In this document: piece after piece, positions 38,258 to 47,322 of the stretch | Layout of the letters: each line of letters opens with the position of its first letter | Numbering within the stretch: the stretch's first letter is position 1 | Assembly (NCBI RefSeq): GCF_048323675.1 | Contig: NZ_JBLWFK010000003.1 | Location: forward strand, 310,001-374,000 | DNA: 64,000 nt | Source of the DNA: Mangrovimicrobium sp048323675 | Lineage (GTDB): Bacteria; Pseudomonadota; Gammaproteobacteria; Pseudomonadales; Halieaceae | Direction: 5' to 3' | Program-made: the position numbers and the translations under genes | Notes under the pieces: model-generated | The model's input: the letters and a program-made list of their open reading frames with translations, nothing else | What the model was told of the DNA's origin: nothing | Databases searched by the model: none

Positions 38258-38451
38258 TGCTTTGAAATCGAATTGCAAGACTTTAAACGCATTAAATTCG
38301 GTCGGTGGAAAAACCTGCCTGATTGGGCGACAGGTCATCCCCCGGGGTAAGCTGGCGTGTCCCACAGCGGTCCGGGGACTGTCGCCTGGCATGCAGGCGT
38401 GAAGGTGCTTTTGCCCCGTTTATGGGGCATTGGGGTGCGTGAAGGTCGTGG

Positions 38452-38896
38452 GGCGGCCTGGCGGCCGCTGCGTGGCCTGCGGGCGGGAGTGAACCCGGGC
38501 AATCGCACACTGGTCTGGTTTGCGGTTTGCTGTTTGCGGTTTACTAAAGCTTGGTTTAGGCCTTCGCATTTCACCCGCTTCGAGGAGCAAGCCAGCCCGG
38601 AGTTCCGTCAGCTGTCGTTTGGCACCCGCATTGGCGTCGGGTGGTGCATGTCTTTTGCGGACTTGGAGGGCGTCGGTGCGAACTCGATCCCCATGCGGAA
38701 CCGCCACCGCAACGCGATGCGCCATGCCACCACACCAGCTACCGTGGACTGCAGTAACATGTAATCTCAAGACCCATTCAAAACCCCGCAGCCACGCGGC
38801 AATTCCGGGCACCCAAAGGCCAACGCGCCGCAAGCGCCCGCAATGGAGCAAAAGACGTGCACCACCCGGCGCCAATGCAGCGGCCGCCAGGCCGCC
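38452..38896. repeat. Nested long inverted repeats
   Basis: Two complementary pairs. The outer, 38452-38471 with 38877-38896, is identical over 20 bases. The inner, 38628-38658 with 38848-38878, matches at 29 of 31; both mismatches become G-U pairs in RNA. So the right arm 38848-38896 can pair with two different left segments. Both were found by direct comparison on the printed sequence. Confidence 0.75.
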
Positions 38897-38921
38897 AGGC
38901 CGCCAGGCCGCCAGGCCGCCA
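38882..38921. repeat. Tandem octamer repeat (five copies)
   Basis: Five perfect head-to-tail copies of GGCCGCCA. The inverse unit TGGCGGCC occurs once in the left arm near 38459. A pure 8-base array is prone to slippage and copy-number change. Confidence 0.85.
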
Positions 38922-39017
38922 CTCATGGGAATAAAAAAGACGCGTCCCAAATCAACGCAGCGGCACCAAGGCCGCTGCGAATGAACAGGCAATCAGCAGA
39001 TCAACAGCGAATGGTGA

Positions 39018-39902
39018 TTACTTCTGGTACTGCTCCAGAGCCGCGGAAAAGTCCCGCTGCCCCTGCCCGTCCGCCTGCAGGCCTTCGTAGATGGCCCGCG
39101 CGAGTTTGCCCATGCGGTTGTCGACACCGGCGGCGTCGGCGATACCGCCCGCCAGGCCGAGATCCTTGGCCATCAGGTCGATCATGAAGCCCGGCTGGTA
39201 GCCCTTGCTGGCGGGAGCGTTTTCCATGACCCCCGGATAGGGGTTGTAGACCTCCAGCGACCAGTTGCGACCGGAACTGGCGAGCATGATCTCGGAGAGC
39301 ACTTTCGGGTCGAGGCCGTTGCGCGCGCCCATCTCCAGGGCCTCGCAGGTACCCAGCATGTGGATGGCGAGCAGCATGTTGTTGCAGCCCTTGGCCACTT
39401 GCCCGGCGCCGGGGGGGCCGGCGTGGAAGATGTTCTTGCCCATGTTGGCGAGAATCAGTTTCGCCTTCTCGAAGGTTTCCGCACTGCCGCCACACATGAA
39501 GGCCAGGGTGCCGGCGGCCGCCGCGGCGACACCGCCGGAGACTGGCGAATCCATGAAGCCGATACCCGCCTCTGCCGCGGCCTCGCCGACCTCACGGGCG
39601 GTGGCCGCGTCGATGGTGCTGCAGTCGAGTACGGTGGTGCCGGCGTCGAGCAGGGCGAGCAGGCCGCTGTCACCGAGGTAGGTGCCGGCGACATGCTTGC
39701 CGGCGGGCAGCATGGAGATGATGTAATCCTTGCCGGGCGCTGCCTCCGCCGCGGAGTCGGCGACTCCGGCGCCGGCCGCGCGCAGTTGCGCACAGGCTTC
39801 GGCCGAAAGGTCGAACACGGTGACCTCGTGGCCGGCCTTGATGAGGTTGGTAGCCATGGGGCCGCCCATGTTGCCGAGACCGATAAAAAGAACTGAAGCC
39901 AT
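39018..39902 (-). CDS. mmsB: 3-hydroxyisobutyrate dehydrogenase MmsB
   Basis: NAD-dependent oxidation of 3-hydroxyisobutyrate to methylmalonate semialdehyde in valine breakdown. 294 residues. Rossmann opening FIGLGNMGGPMATNLIKAGH, substrate motif FMDSPVSGGVAAAAAGTL, catalytic Lys in GQVAKGCNNM. Last gene of the branched-chain cluster, 141 bases after the HIBYL-CoA hydrolase gene. Confidence 0.95.
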   Translation of the reverse strand: MASVLFIGLGNMGGPMATNLIKAGHEVTVFDLSAEACAQLRAAGAGVADSAAEAAPGKDYIISMLPAGKHVAGTYLGDSGLLALLDAGTTVLDCSTIDAATAREVGEAAAEAGIGFMDSPVSGGVAAAAAGTLAFMCGGSAETFEKAKLILANMGKNIFHAGPPGAGQVAKGCNNMLLAIHMLGTCEALEMGARNGLDPKVLSEIMLASSGRNWSLEVYNPYPGVMENAPASKGYQPGFMIDLMAKDLGLAGGIADAAGVDNRMGKLARAIYEGLQADGQGQRDFSAALEQYQK

Positions 39903-40043
39903 TGGAATCTCCGTTTATTGTTTGCGGTCACCTGCGGCAATCGCGACGCGATCAGCCGGGCGGGAGCCCCGCGATAGGAATTGTTTGTCAGTAACCGCCG
40001 CGGTCGACCGCACGCCGGCGATCTCCCGCACAGGGACCGGTGC

Positions 40044-41156
40044 TCAGGCCAGTCCCGCCAGCGGGTTTTCGGGCCAGGGCGCCCGGAAGAAGCTCTCCAG
40101 CACTTGCGCCGGTACTTCCCGGGATTTGCCGTACTGCCAGGCCGGGTTGCGATCCTTGTCGATCAGCAGGGCGCGCACGCCCTCCGCGAATTCCGGGTGG
40201 CGAACGATATTGGTCGCCAGTTGCAGCTCCGCCGGGAAAATTTCCGCCAGGCCCATGTGCCGGGTTTCCTGCAACTGACGGTGAATCCACAGGGCCGCCA
40301 GCGGCGAGCCGTGGGCCAGGCTGTCGCGGGCCTTCGCCAGCCAGGGATCGTCGGTTTCCAGCCCGCTGATCTGGTCGATCACAGCGTGGATATCGTCGCC
40401 ATCGAGCAACTGGGCGATGGTCGCCGCGTGCGGCTCCACCTGGCCCGCCGGCGACGCGGCGAGGCTCTGTTCGGCAAAGGGCCGCAGCACCCGGCGCACC
40501 AGGGCGTGATTCTGTTCGCTATCCGCCGTCCACTCCTTGCGCAACAGGCCGCTGATTACCGCGTCCTTGTGTTCGCTCAGGATGAAACGGTCGGCAATGC
40601 CGACGAATATGGCGTCCGCCGCGTTGACCGAGGCACCGGTCAGCGCGAGGAATTCACCGGTCTTGCCCGGCGCGTGGTTGAGGAACCAGCTGCCGCCGAC
40701 ATCGGGAAACAGGGCAATGGTCACTTCGGGCATGGCGATGCGGGTGCGCTCGGTCACCACCCGGTGGGAACAGCCCGCCATCACCCCGAGGCCGCCGCCC
40801 ATGACGATGCCGTGGCCCCAGCAGATCACCGGCTTGGGGTAGGTATGCAGGGTGTAGTTCATGCGGTATTCGCGCTCGAAAAACGCCTCCGCATATTCGC
40901 AGGGTCCGCCCGGCTGCTCCACCGCGGAGCGGTGCAGGGCCTGGACGTCGCCGCCCGCGCAGAAAGCCTTTTCCCCTGCCCCCTCGATAAATACCGCCGC
41001 TATGTTGGCGTCACCTGCCCAGGCATCGAGCTTGTCCTGCAGCAGGTCGACCATCTCCAGGGTCAGTGAATTGAGGGTCGCCTCGACATTCAGCGTGATC
41101 CGGCCAATCGCGCCATTGGCGGCCGGCAACTCCTCGAACAGTACCGCGTCACTCAT
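40044..41156 (-). CDS. 3-hydroxyisobutyryl-CoA hydrolase-like protein (enoyl-CoA hydratase/isomerase family)
   Basis: 370 residues. Crotonase fold: FIEGAGEKAFCAGGDVQAL (oxyanion hole), WGHGIVMGGGLGVMAGC and PEVTIALFPDVGGSWFL, with the extra C-terminal region typical of the HIBCH group. It would hydrolyse 3-hydroxyisobutyryl-CoA, before MmsB. The ATG at 41156 overlaps the preceding stop by one base. Confidence 0.93.
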   Translation of the reverse strand: MSDAVLFEELPAANGAIGRITLNVEATLNSLTLEMVDLLQDKLDAWAGDANIAAVFIEGAGEKAFCAGGDVQALHRSAVEQPGGPCEYAEAFFEREYRMNYTLHTYPKPVICWGHGIVMGGGLGVMAGCSHRVVTERTRIAMPEVTIALFPDVGGSWFLNHAPGKTGEFLALTGASVNAADAIFVGIADRFILSEHKDAVISGLLRKEWTADSEQNHALVRRVLRPFAEQSLAASPAGQVEPHAATIAQLLDGDDIHAVIDQISGLETDDPWLAKARDSLAHGSPLAALWIHRQLQETRHMGLAEIFPAELQLATNIVRHPEFAEGVRALLIDKDRNPAWQYGKSREVPAQVLESFFRAPWPENPLAGLA

Positions 41157-41944
41157 CAGGCGTTCTTCCATTCGGGCTTGCGTTTCTCGAGGAAGGCATT
41201 GACGCCCTCGCGCTGGTCCTCGGTGGAGAACAGGTCGACAAACTCCCGGCGCTCCTCTTCCAGGCCGCGGGCCAGGGCGATATCCCGGCCGCTGTGGATC
41301 AGGCGCTTGCAAGCGGCTACCGCCAGCGGGCTCTGCTCGCCCACCTGTTCGGCCAGGGCCAGGGCGGTTTCCAGCGCCTTGCCGGTGGCAACGACTTCCT
41401 CGACGATGCCGATTTCCAGCGCTTTTTGCGCCTTCACCCGCTCGCCGCAGAGAATCATCCGCTTGGCCCAGCCTTCACCGGCCAGCCAGGCCAGGCGCTG
41501 GGTGCCGCCGGCGCAGGGCAGCAGGCCGACCTTGGCTTCCGGCAGCGCCAGCGCCGCCTGTTCCTCGGCGATACGGATATCGCAGGCCAGTGCCACTTCC
41601 AGGCCGCCGCCCATGGCAAAGCCGTTGATCGCGGCGATGGATACGCCGCGAAAATCCGCCAGCGCCTCGAAGGCCTCGCCGAACAGGCGGCCCATCAGGC
41701 CGGCGTTTTCGGGGTCGCCATCGGCGAACAGTTTGAGGTCCGCTCCGGCGGAGAAGAACTTCTCCCCAGCCCCGGTCAGCACCAGGGCATACACGGATTT
41801 CTCCGCGTTGAGCTTTTCCACCAGGTCTTTCAGCGCCGGCAGGCTCTCGGTATCCCAGGTATTCGCCGCGGGGTTGTCGATGGTGACCAACGCCGTGTGG
41901 CCGCGAATTTCCAGCTTGAGCTTGTCCGAAGTGCTCAGACTCAT
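41156..41944 (-). CDS. Enoyl-CoA hydratase
   Basis: 262 residues, crotonase family. Oxyanion-hole strings LTGAGEKFFSAGADLKLFA and AAINGFAMGGGLEVALACDIRIAEE; catalytic Glu region PEAKVGLLPCAGGTQRL. In the valine route it would hydrate methacrylyl-CoA. Its ATG overlaps the acyl-CoA dehydrogenase stop by four bases, and its stop abuts the hydrolase start. Confidence 0.93.
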   Translation of the reverse strand: MSLSTSDKLKLEIRGHTALVTIDNPAANTWDTESLPALKDLVEKLNAEKSVYALVLTGAGEKFFSAGADLKLFADGDPENAGLMGRLFGEAFEALADFRGVSIAAINGFAMGGGLEVALACDIRIAEEQAALALPEAKVGLLPCAGGTQRLAWLAGEGWAKRMILCGERVKAQKALEIGIVEEVVATGKALETALALAEQVGEQSPLAVAACKRLIHSGRDIALARGLEEERREFVDLFSTEDQREGVNAFLEKRKPEWKNA

Positions 41945-43101
41945 TTGATGACCTCCAGCGCGCCTTCCATCAACAGGCGGCGCGAGACGATGACTTTCAT
42001 GATTTCGTTGGTACCCTCAAGGATCTGGTGCACCCGGGTGTCGCGCACATGGCGCTCCATCGGGTATTCCTTGATGTAACCGTAGCCGCCGAACAACTGC
42101 AGGGCCTCGTTGCAGATTTCGAAACCCTTGTCGGTGGCGAAGCGCTTGGCCATGGCACAGTAGGTGGTTGCCTGGGCGTCTTTCGTGTCCAGTTTCCACG
42201 CCGCCAGCCGCACCATCTGGCGCGCCGCCACCAGGTCGGTGAGCATGTCCGCGAGACGGAACTGGGTGGCCTGGAAGTCGGCGATCGCGCTGTCGAACTG
42301 CTTGCGCTCCTGCACGTACTGCACGGCCTCTTCCAGCGCCTGCTGGGCAGTGCCGATGGAACAGGTGGCGATATTGATGCGGCCGCCGTCCAGTCCTTCC
42401 ATGGCGATGGCAAAGCCCTGGCCTTCCTCGCCGAGGCGATAGGCGACCGGTACGCGCACATTATCGAAGCTGATCAGGCGGGTGGGCTGGCACTTCCAAC
42501 CCATCTTTTCCTCGTTCTTGCCGTAGCTCACGCCTTCGGCATCCGCCGGGATCAACAGGGCGGTAATCCCCTTGGGACCCGCGCCCCCGGTGCGCAGCAT
42601 GACCACCAGCGCATCGGTTTCCCCGGCGCCGGAGATGAACACCTTGGAGCCGTTGACCACGTACTCATCGCCTTCGCGCACGGCAGTAGTACGCAGGGAG
42701 CCTGCGTCGGAACCGGCGCCCGGCTCGGTCAGGCAGTAGGAGGCGAGCTTCACTCCCATGGTCAGGTCGTGGCACCACTCCTCGATCACGGTGTCGGAGC
42801 CATACTTGCCCACCATGCTGGTGGCCATGTTGTGAATGGTGAGAAAGGCGGTGGTCGCGGTGCAACCCTTGGCCAGTTCCTCGACGATCAGGCTCGCGTC
42901 GAGGCGCGACATACCGAGGCCGCCGGCGGCTTCGGGGGTATACATGCCCATGAACCCGAGTTCACCGGCCTGCTTGAGTTCAGCCACCGGGAAGTGGGAC
43001 GTGGCGTCCCACTCGGCGGCGTTGGGGGCGAGCACCCCCTCGGCGAAAGCCCTTGCGCTTTCCGCAAAGGCCTTCTGGTCTTCGCTGAGGGCGAAATCCA
43101 T
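41941..43101 (-). CDS. Acyl-CoA dehydrogenase (isobutyryl-CoA type by context)
   Basis: 386-residue FAD enzyme. CLTEPGAGSDAGSLRTTA and KVFISGAG are the N-terminal FAD/substrate strings; LFGGYGYIKEYPMERHVRDTRVHQILEGTNEIMK has the C-terminal signature, with the catalytic Glu position in the EGTNE loop. The neighbours make isobutyryl-CoA the likely substrate; related short-branched acyl-CoAs are possible. Coupled to the hydratase gene; four bases after the aldehyde dehydrogenase gene. Confidence 0.92.
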   Translation of the reverse strand: MDFALSEDQKAFAESARAFAEGVLAPNAAEWDATSHFPVAELKQAGELGFMGMYTPEAAGGLGMSRLDASLIVEELAKGCTATTAFLTIHNMATSMVGKYGSDTVIEEWCHDLTMGVKLASYCLTEPGAGSDAGSLRTTAVREGDEYVVNGSKVFISGAGETDALVVMLRTGGAGPKGITALLIPADAEGVSYGKNEEKMGWKCQPTRLISFDNVRVPVAYRLGEEGQGFAIAMEGLDGGRINIATCSIGTAQQALEEAVQYVQERKQFDSAIADFQATQFRLADMLTDLVAARQMVRLAAWKLDTKDAQATTYCAMAKRFATDKGFEICNEALQLFGGYGYIKEYPMERHVRDTRVHQILEGTNEIMKVIVSRRLLMEGALEVIK

Positions 43102-43105
43102 GGTC

Positions 43106-44509
43106 TTACTGGAATTTGTCCAGGACCTTGCCGAACAGCACCTCGTCGGCGGGGATCACCTTGGTTTCCGCCAGCGGCTTGGACACCCAGGTCTCGTTGA
43201 TCAGGTCGCGCCAGGTGATGTTGTGGTTCACCGAGTTGCCACCCCATGAGCCACAACCCAGGGAGAAGGTCTGGCGCATGCCGTTCCACAGGTTGCCGCT
43301 GTTGGAGGGCGCCTGCGGCTGGTTAACCATCACCCGCGAGGTGCGGGTGTTGAGCGCCAGCTTCATGATGTTGTCGTCGTTGTAGGAGTAGATACCACAG
43401 CTGTGGCCCTGCCCCTGGTAGGCCTGGATACGGTTGGTCAGGTCGATGGCTTCATCGATGTCCTTGACCTTGTAGAGCGCCATGGTGACGGACAGCTTCT
43501 CGCCGGAGAAGGGGTAGTCGACGCCGGTGCCGGATTCCGGCACGATCAGGAAGGTCTTGCCTTCCGGCAGGTCGATACCGGCCATGCCGCAGATGTTGGC
43601 CGCGGACTGGGCCACCGCCTTGGCGTTCAGGTGATCGTCTTCCCACAGGGTGTTGCGCAGCTTTTCCTTGTCGTCGCCCTGGATGATGTAGCCGCCTTCG
43701 GCCAGCAGCTTTTCCAGGAACTCATCGAAAACCGATTCGAAAACCACCACGGAGTTGTCCGAGGAACAGGAGGCCGCGAGGTCCAGGGTCTTGGAGATGC
43801 GAATTTTCTCCGCCGCCTCGTCGAGGTTCGCGGTATCGTCAACGGTGATTACCGCGTTACCCACGCCCACACCCAGGGCCGGGGTGCCAGAGGAGTAGGC
43901 CGCGGTCACCATGGCTTCACCACCGGTCGCCAGTACGCGGTCGCACTGGGCCATCAGTTCGTTGGTTTTCTCGATAGAGGGAACGTCGATGCTCTGCACC
44001 AGGTCTGCCGGCGCGCCCATCTTGACGATCGCTTCGCGCATATAGTCGCAGATCATCTTGTTGGTCAGCTTGGCGCGGGGGTGCGGGGCGACGATGATCG
44101 CGTTGCGGCCCTTCACTGCGGAGATCGCCTTGATCACCGGAGTGGCCTCCGGGTTGGTGGAGGGAGACAGCGCGCCGACCACGCCCACGGGCTTGGCAAT
44201 CTTGACGATATTGCGCTCGGGCAGTTCCTCGATCACGCCCACGGACTTGTCGTTGATGATGTCCAGGAGCGTGGCGCGGGTCTTGCGGTGGATCTTCAGG
44301 TACTTGCCTTCGTAGTTGCCGAGTTGGGTTTCCTCGACGGTGAAGCGGGCAATTTCCTCGGCACGATCGTCACGCGCGACGGCGTATACCATGGCAGTGA
44401 TCAGTTCATCGACCTGCTCCTGGGTGTAATTCTCGATCTGGGCCTGCGCCGCCCGGGCGCGCTCGATCATCTCGGCAATTTCCTGCTGGGCGGTTTTTTC
44501 TTCTGACAT
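43106..44509 (-). CDS. CoA-acylating aldehyde dehydrogenase (sulfoacetaldehyde/acetaldehyde type)
   Basis: 467 residues of the acylating (EutE/AdhE-N/SauS-like) branch. Catalytic Cys in DLAASCSSDNS; GVVGALSPSTNPEATP and NAIIVAPHPRAK are branch signatures; GCGSWGGNSVNHNITW near the end is typical. This differs from MmsA, which is a longer classical ALDH. Here it heads a valine-type operon, so it may oxidise methylmalonate semialdehyde or another aldehyde to a CoA thioester. ATG 44509 has GAGGA seven bases upstream; GTG 44515 is the alternative. Confidence 0.85.
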   Translation of the reverse strand: MSEEKTAQQEIAEMIERARAAQAQIENYTQEQVDELITAMVYAVARDDRAEEIARFTVEETQLGNYEGKYLKIHRKTRATLLDIINDKSVGVIEELPERNIVKIAKPVGVVGALSPSTNPEATPVIKAISAVKGRNAIIVAPHPRAKLTNKMICDYMREAIVKMGAPADLVQSIDVPSIEKTNELMAQCDRVLATGGEAMVTAAYSSGTPALGVGVGNAVITVDDTANLDEAAEKIRISKTLDLAASCSSDNSVVVFESVFDEFLEKLLAEGGYIIQGDDKEKLRNTLWEDDHLNAKAVAQSAANICGMAGIDLPEGKTFLIVPESGTGVDYPFSGEKLSVTMALYKVKDIDEAIDLTNRIQAYQGQGHSCGIYSYNDDNIMKLALNTRTSRVMVNQPQAPSNSGNLWNGMRQTFSLGCGSWGGNSVNHNITWRDLINETWVSKPLAETKVIPADEVLFGKVLDKFQ

Positions 44510-44612
44510 GGTCACTTCCTCACGGGGTTTGTCACTTCGTGGGCGGGGATTCTAGCACGCGGCAACCCCACCGGCATTGACGAAATTGGGATTTTTATGG
44601 ACTATATTGCGA

Positions 44613-45494
44613 ATGAGCACGCCGTCGAAATGGCCCCTGCCGGAGTCCGGGGTACGCTTTCTCACCCCCTCCTTCATGGTGGAAAAGCTGGCCCGTCACC
44701 CGCTAACCAAGGACTGTTACCCCACGGCAATGGGCTACTACCCGAGCGCCACGGGGCACCGCATGGTGCGCGAGCGGCACGACGACAACCTGATCCTTTA
44801 TTGCACTGCGGGCAGGGCCCACCTGCGCGCCGGGCAGTGGTCCGGCCACCTCGGCCCGGGCCAGATCGCCCTGCTGCCCCAGGGGCTGACACACCGCTAC
44901 GAGGCGGATCCGGCAGAACCCTGGACTCTCTTCTGGGTTCACTTCCAGGGCGCCAGCACCCGGGTCTTTTTGCAGCACACGGGATACCGGGATGGCAGTC
45001 CCGTGGTCAATGCCGGGGTATCGCCGGCCCTGATCGGCAGCTTTAGCAGCCTGCTGGAAGTGCGCCGCACCGGCTATTCGACCCGCGCCTTCATCCACGC
45101 CGCCAACCAGCTGCGCTATCTGCTGACCCAGATCGCCCAGGAGGTAAGCGCACACCAGGTACAACAGCACGGGGGATTGCCGCTGGAGCAGGTGCAGGCT
45201 TACATGCTGGAGCATCTCGACCAGCCGGTAACCCTCGATGACCTGGCCGCGGTGGCCAACATGTCGAAGTACCACTTTTCCAACCGCTACAAGCAACTCA
45301 CTGGCTATTCGCCGATCAAGCACTTCCTGCACATGAAAATGGAGCAGGCCTGTCACCTGCTGGATGTCACTGAACTGGGCGTGGGGGAAATCGCGCGGCA
45401 GCTGGGTTACGAGGATCCGCTGTACTTTTCCCGACTGTTCAGCAAGACGATCGGCAGTTCACCGCGCGGGTACCGGGCGTCCCAGCGCAAATAG
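44613..45494 (+). CDS. AraC family regulator (MmsR-like)
   Basis: 293 residues. N-terminal cupin-type ligand domain (YCTAGRAHLRAGQWSGHLGPGQIALLP), C-terminal AraC double helix-turn-helix (TLDDLAAVANMSKYHFSNRYKQLTGYSPIKHF, GEIARQLGYEDPLYFSRLFSK). Divergent from the branched-chain operon across about 100 bases, as mmsR lies beside mmsAB in Pseudomonas, so likely its activator. ATG 44613 preferred; TTG 44577 would add 12 residues. Confidence 0.9.
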   Translation: MSTPSKWPLPESGVRFLTPSFMVEKLARHPLTKDCYPTAMGYYPSATGHRMVRERHDDNLILYCTAGRAHLRAGQWSGHLGPGQIALLPQGLTHRYEADPAEPWTLFWVHFQGASTRVFLQHTGYRDGSPVVNAGVSPALIGSFSSLLEVRRTGYSTRAFIHAANQLRYLLTQIAQEVSAHQVQQHGGLPLEQVQAYMLEHLDQPVTLDDLAAVANMSKYHFSNRYKQLTGYSPIKHFLHMKMEQACHLLDVTELGVGEIARQLGYEDPLYFSRLFSKTIGSSPRGYRASQRK

Positions 45495-45544
45495 GCGCGG
45501 GTCCCCGCAGCGTGCGCTACCGGCGGCGGGACGGGCAAACAGGC

Positions 45545-47179
45545 CTAGGTCGCGGCGGGCTCGCCGGCCGCGCCAGCAAGACTGTCGCACAGCGGGGGGC
45601 GCTCGCTCTGCTGCTCGCAAACACCCTGCAACCGGGCCTGGAAGTGAGCGAGCACTTGCGCCCGGCCAGCGCTGTCGCCTGAATCTCCGCCGGGTTGCGC
45701 CACCCACTCCTGCAGCGCGGTGTTGATCCTCTCCATGCGCCGGGTATTGCGCTGGTGCAGGGCATCAGCCTGAACGGTCATCTCCCCCAGGATCGCATCG
45801 CCCGTGGCTTCGATGCCCGCCAGGTCGTCCGCTGCCAGGTCGATCAGTGCCAGCAGGTAGATGGTACCCCACTGGACCCGGGTAGCCGGGCCGCGGGCGG
45901 CTTCCCAGGCCTTGCGGTACCAGTTCAGGGCCTGCTCCGTATTGCCTTCGTCGCGCTCGATATCCGCCAGTACCACCATGAAATAATAGGGCTGTTTGGA
46001 CACCGCCATGCCCGCGTCGAGGGTGGCGCGGGTTTCGGCGTCCGCGTGTATCAGGTGATAGGTTTCTGCCAGGGAATAGAGGCCGGCGTGCTGCTGGTAG
46101 GCGCCCAGTTCCGCGCGCAGTGCCGCGCCCTTTGCGACCAGGGCGGATTTTTGCTCCGCCGGCAACCCGGGGGACAGGGTCTGCAGCACGTCCGCTTCTC
46201 CATACAGGGCATTGAGGCGGGTGAGCACATTGACTTCACTGTCGGACAGTACCCGGTCCAGTGCCGCGTAGATGGCTCCCCCGATGGCCTCCTGCTCCTG
46301 GTCTGACTCACTGAGCGCGACGACCAGTTTCTCGCTCGACCAGGCAAAGGTATTGAGATTCGCCCTGCTCAGGGCATCATCCCCGAGCACCGCCAGCACC
46401 CAGCCACGAAAGCGTTCGCGCTGCGCCGGGTCGCGGCCTTCCTCGCCCGCCCAGCTTTCCACCGCCAGCATCTGCAGCAGGCTCTTTTCCAGGCTGAATT
46501 CCGCAGGGCAGGCCTCGGCCATCTGCAGTGACACCTCCGCCAGCGAACGCTCGCCCAGCGCCCGGCCGCGATCCTGTCCCCAGGAGTAAAACGCCAGCAG
46601 TCGCCAGTCCTCCCGTGACAGGGGCTCCCCCCGGTTGAGCGCGTCCACCAGGCCGGAGACCGGGTGCAGGCTGTCGAGGGCGAGGTCCATCACCCCCACA
46701 TACTGCTGGATGTCCATGCCGCCGGGAATACGGGTGATCTCGGCGCCGTCGGGCGAGAAGATAATCACCGTCGGGTAGCCCATCACCCCGAAGCGCTCGC
46801 CGTATTGCTGGGCGCGCTCGGTGTCGCCGTCGAGATAGACGGGCACGAACAGTCGCGACTGGCGAATGAATTCCGGGCGTTTGAAGATTGTCGCCTTCAG
46901 TTCATGGCAGGGGGGGCACCACTCGGCGCCCCAGTAAAGGAATATCGGCTTGCCGGATTCTTTCGCCGCGCGAAAGGCGGCGTCCACGTTACCCTCGAAC
47001 CAGGCGATGTGGTCCGCGCTGGTTTCTGGGCTGGACTGGGGCTGCGCGGCACTGGTACTACTGTCTTGCGGGTCGGGAGAGCAGCCAGCCAGGACGAACA
47101 GCAGCAGGCTGAGCGCCACCCACAGCCCGACGTGAGCCTTACGGCCTGCAGCATACCCCGGTGGGAGCTGTATGTTCAT
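45545..47179 (-). CDS. Thioredoxin-fold lipoprotein with TPR-like C-terminus
   Basis: 544 residues. N-terminal hydrophobic segment ending in the lipobox LAGC (lipid Cys33), then a thioredoxin domain (about 57-165) with WCPPC (Cys88/Cys91) and the cis-Pro MGYPTVI, then a helical repeat region (MAEACPAEFSLEKSL through LNWYRKAWEA). It should sit in the periplasm and reduce or hold envelope proteins; no defined family member is known to me. Divergent from the S9 peptidase. Confidence 0.85.
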   Translation of the reverse strand: MNIQLPPGYAAGRKAHVGLWVALSLLLFVLAGCSPDPQDSSTSAAQPQSSPETSADHIAWFEGNVDAAFRAAKESGKPIFLYWGAEWCPPCHELKATIFKRPEFIRQSRLFVPVYLDGDTERAQQYGERFGVMGYPTVIIFSPDGAEITRIPGGMDIQQYVGVMDLALDSLHPVSGLVDALNRGEPLSREDWRLLAFYSWGQDRGRALGERSLAEVSLQMAEACPAEFSLEKSLLQMLAVESWAGEEGRDPAQRERFRGWVLAVLGDDALSRANLNTFAWSSEKLVVALSESDQEQEAIGGAIYAALDRVLSDSEVNVLTRLNALYGEADVLQTLSPGLPAEQKSALVAKGAALRAELGAYQQHAGLYSLAETYHLIHADAETRATLDAGMAVSKQPYYFMVVLADIERDEGNTEQALNWYRKAWEAARGPATRVQWGTIYLLALIDLAADDLAGIEATGDAILGEMTVQADALHQRNTRRMERINTALQEWVAQPGGDSGDSAGRAQVLAHFQARLQGVCEQQSERPPLCDSLAGAAGEPAAT

Positions 47180-47322
47180 CGGCGGCCTTTCCTGTCGCTG
47201 TGTAAAACCTGCGCATTATACCCGCCCCCGGGTAAAGACAAGTCCCCCCGACGGGGTAAGCCCCTTTCGTTCTACTGCGATAGAATTCCGCGCCAGACCT
47301 GTCACCAACAAGGATATTGCCC

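Larger units (their letters stand above)
38211..39017. other. Repeat-rich non-coding region upstream of recA
   Basis: About 800 bases between the divergently placed recA start and the mmsB stop, the largest gap in the window. Both strands show ORFs (38357-38764 plus, 38420-38992 minus), but their products are low-complexity and explained by repeats. Contents: recA promoter and LexA box; a GCCCC/GGGGC hairpin at 38413-38428; two nested long inverted repeats; five tandem 8-base units at 38882-38921. Nothing resembles transposase, tRNA or CRISPR. Confidence 0.6.

Noticed and set aside
38413..38428. GCCCC/GGGGC hairpin as a terminator
   Set aside because: No T run on either strand after the stem.
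38357..38764. 135-codon plus-strand ORF upstream of recA
   Set aside because: Composition comes from the inverted repeats; no signal or domain; treated as non-coding repeat DNA.
38882..38921. Octamer array considered as a CRISPR
   Set aside because: Units are 8 bases with no spacers and there are no cas genes in the window.
38420..38992. 190-codon minus-strand ORF in the same region
   Set aside because: Its repeated Gly-Gly-Leu-Ala-Ala-Trp stretch is just the translated octamer array.
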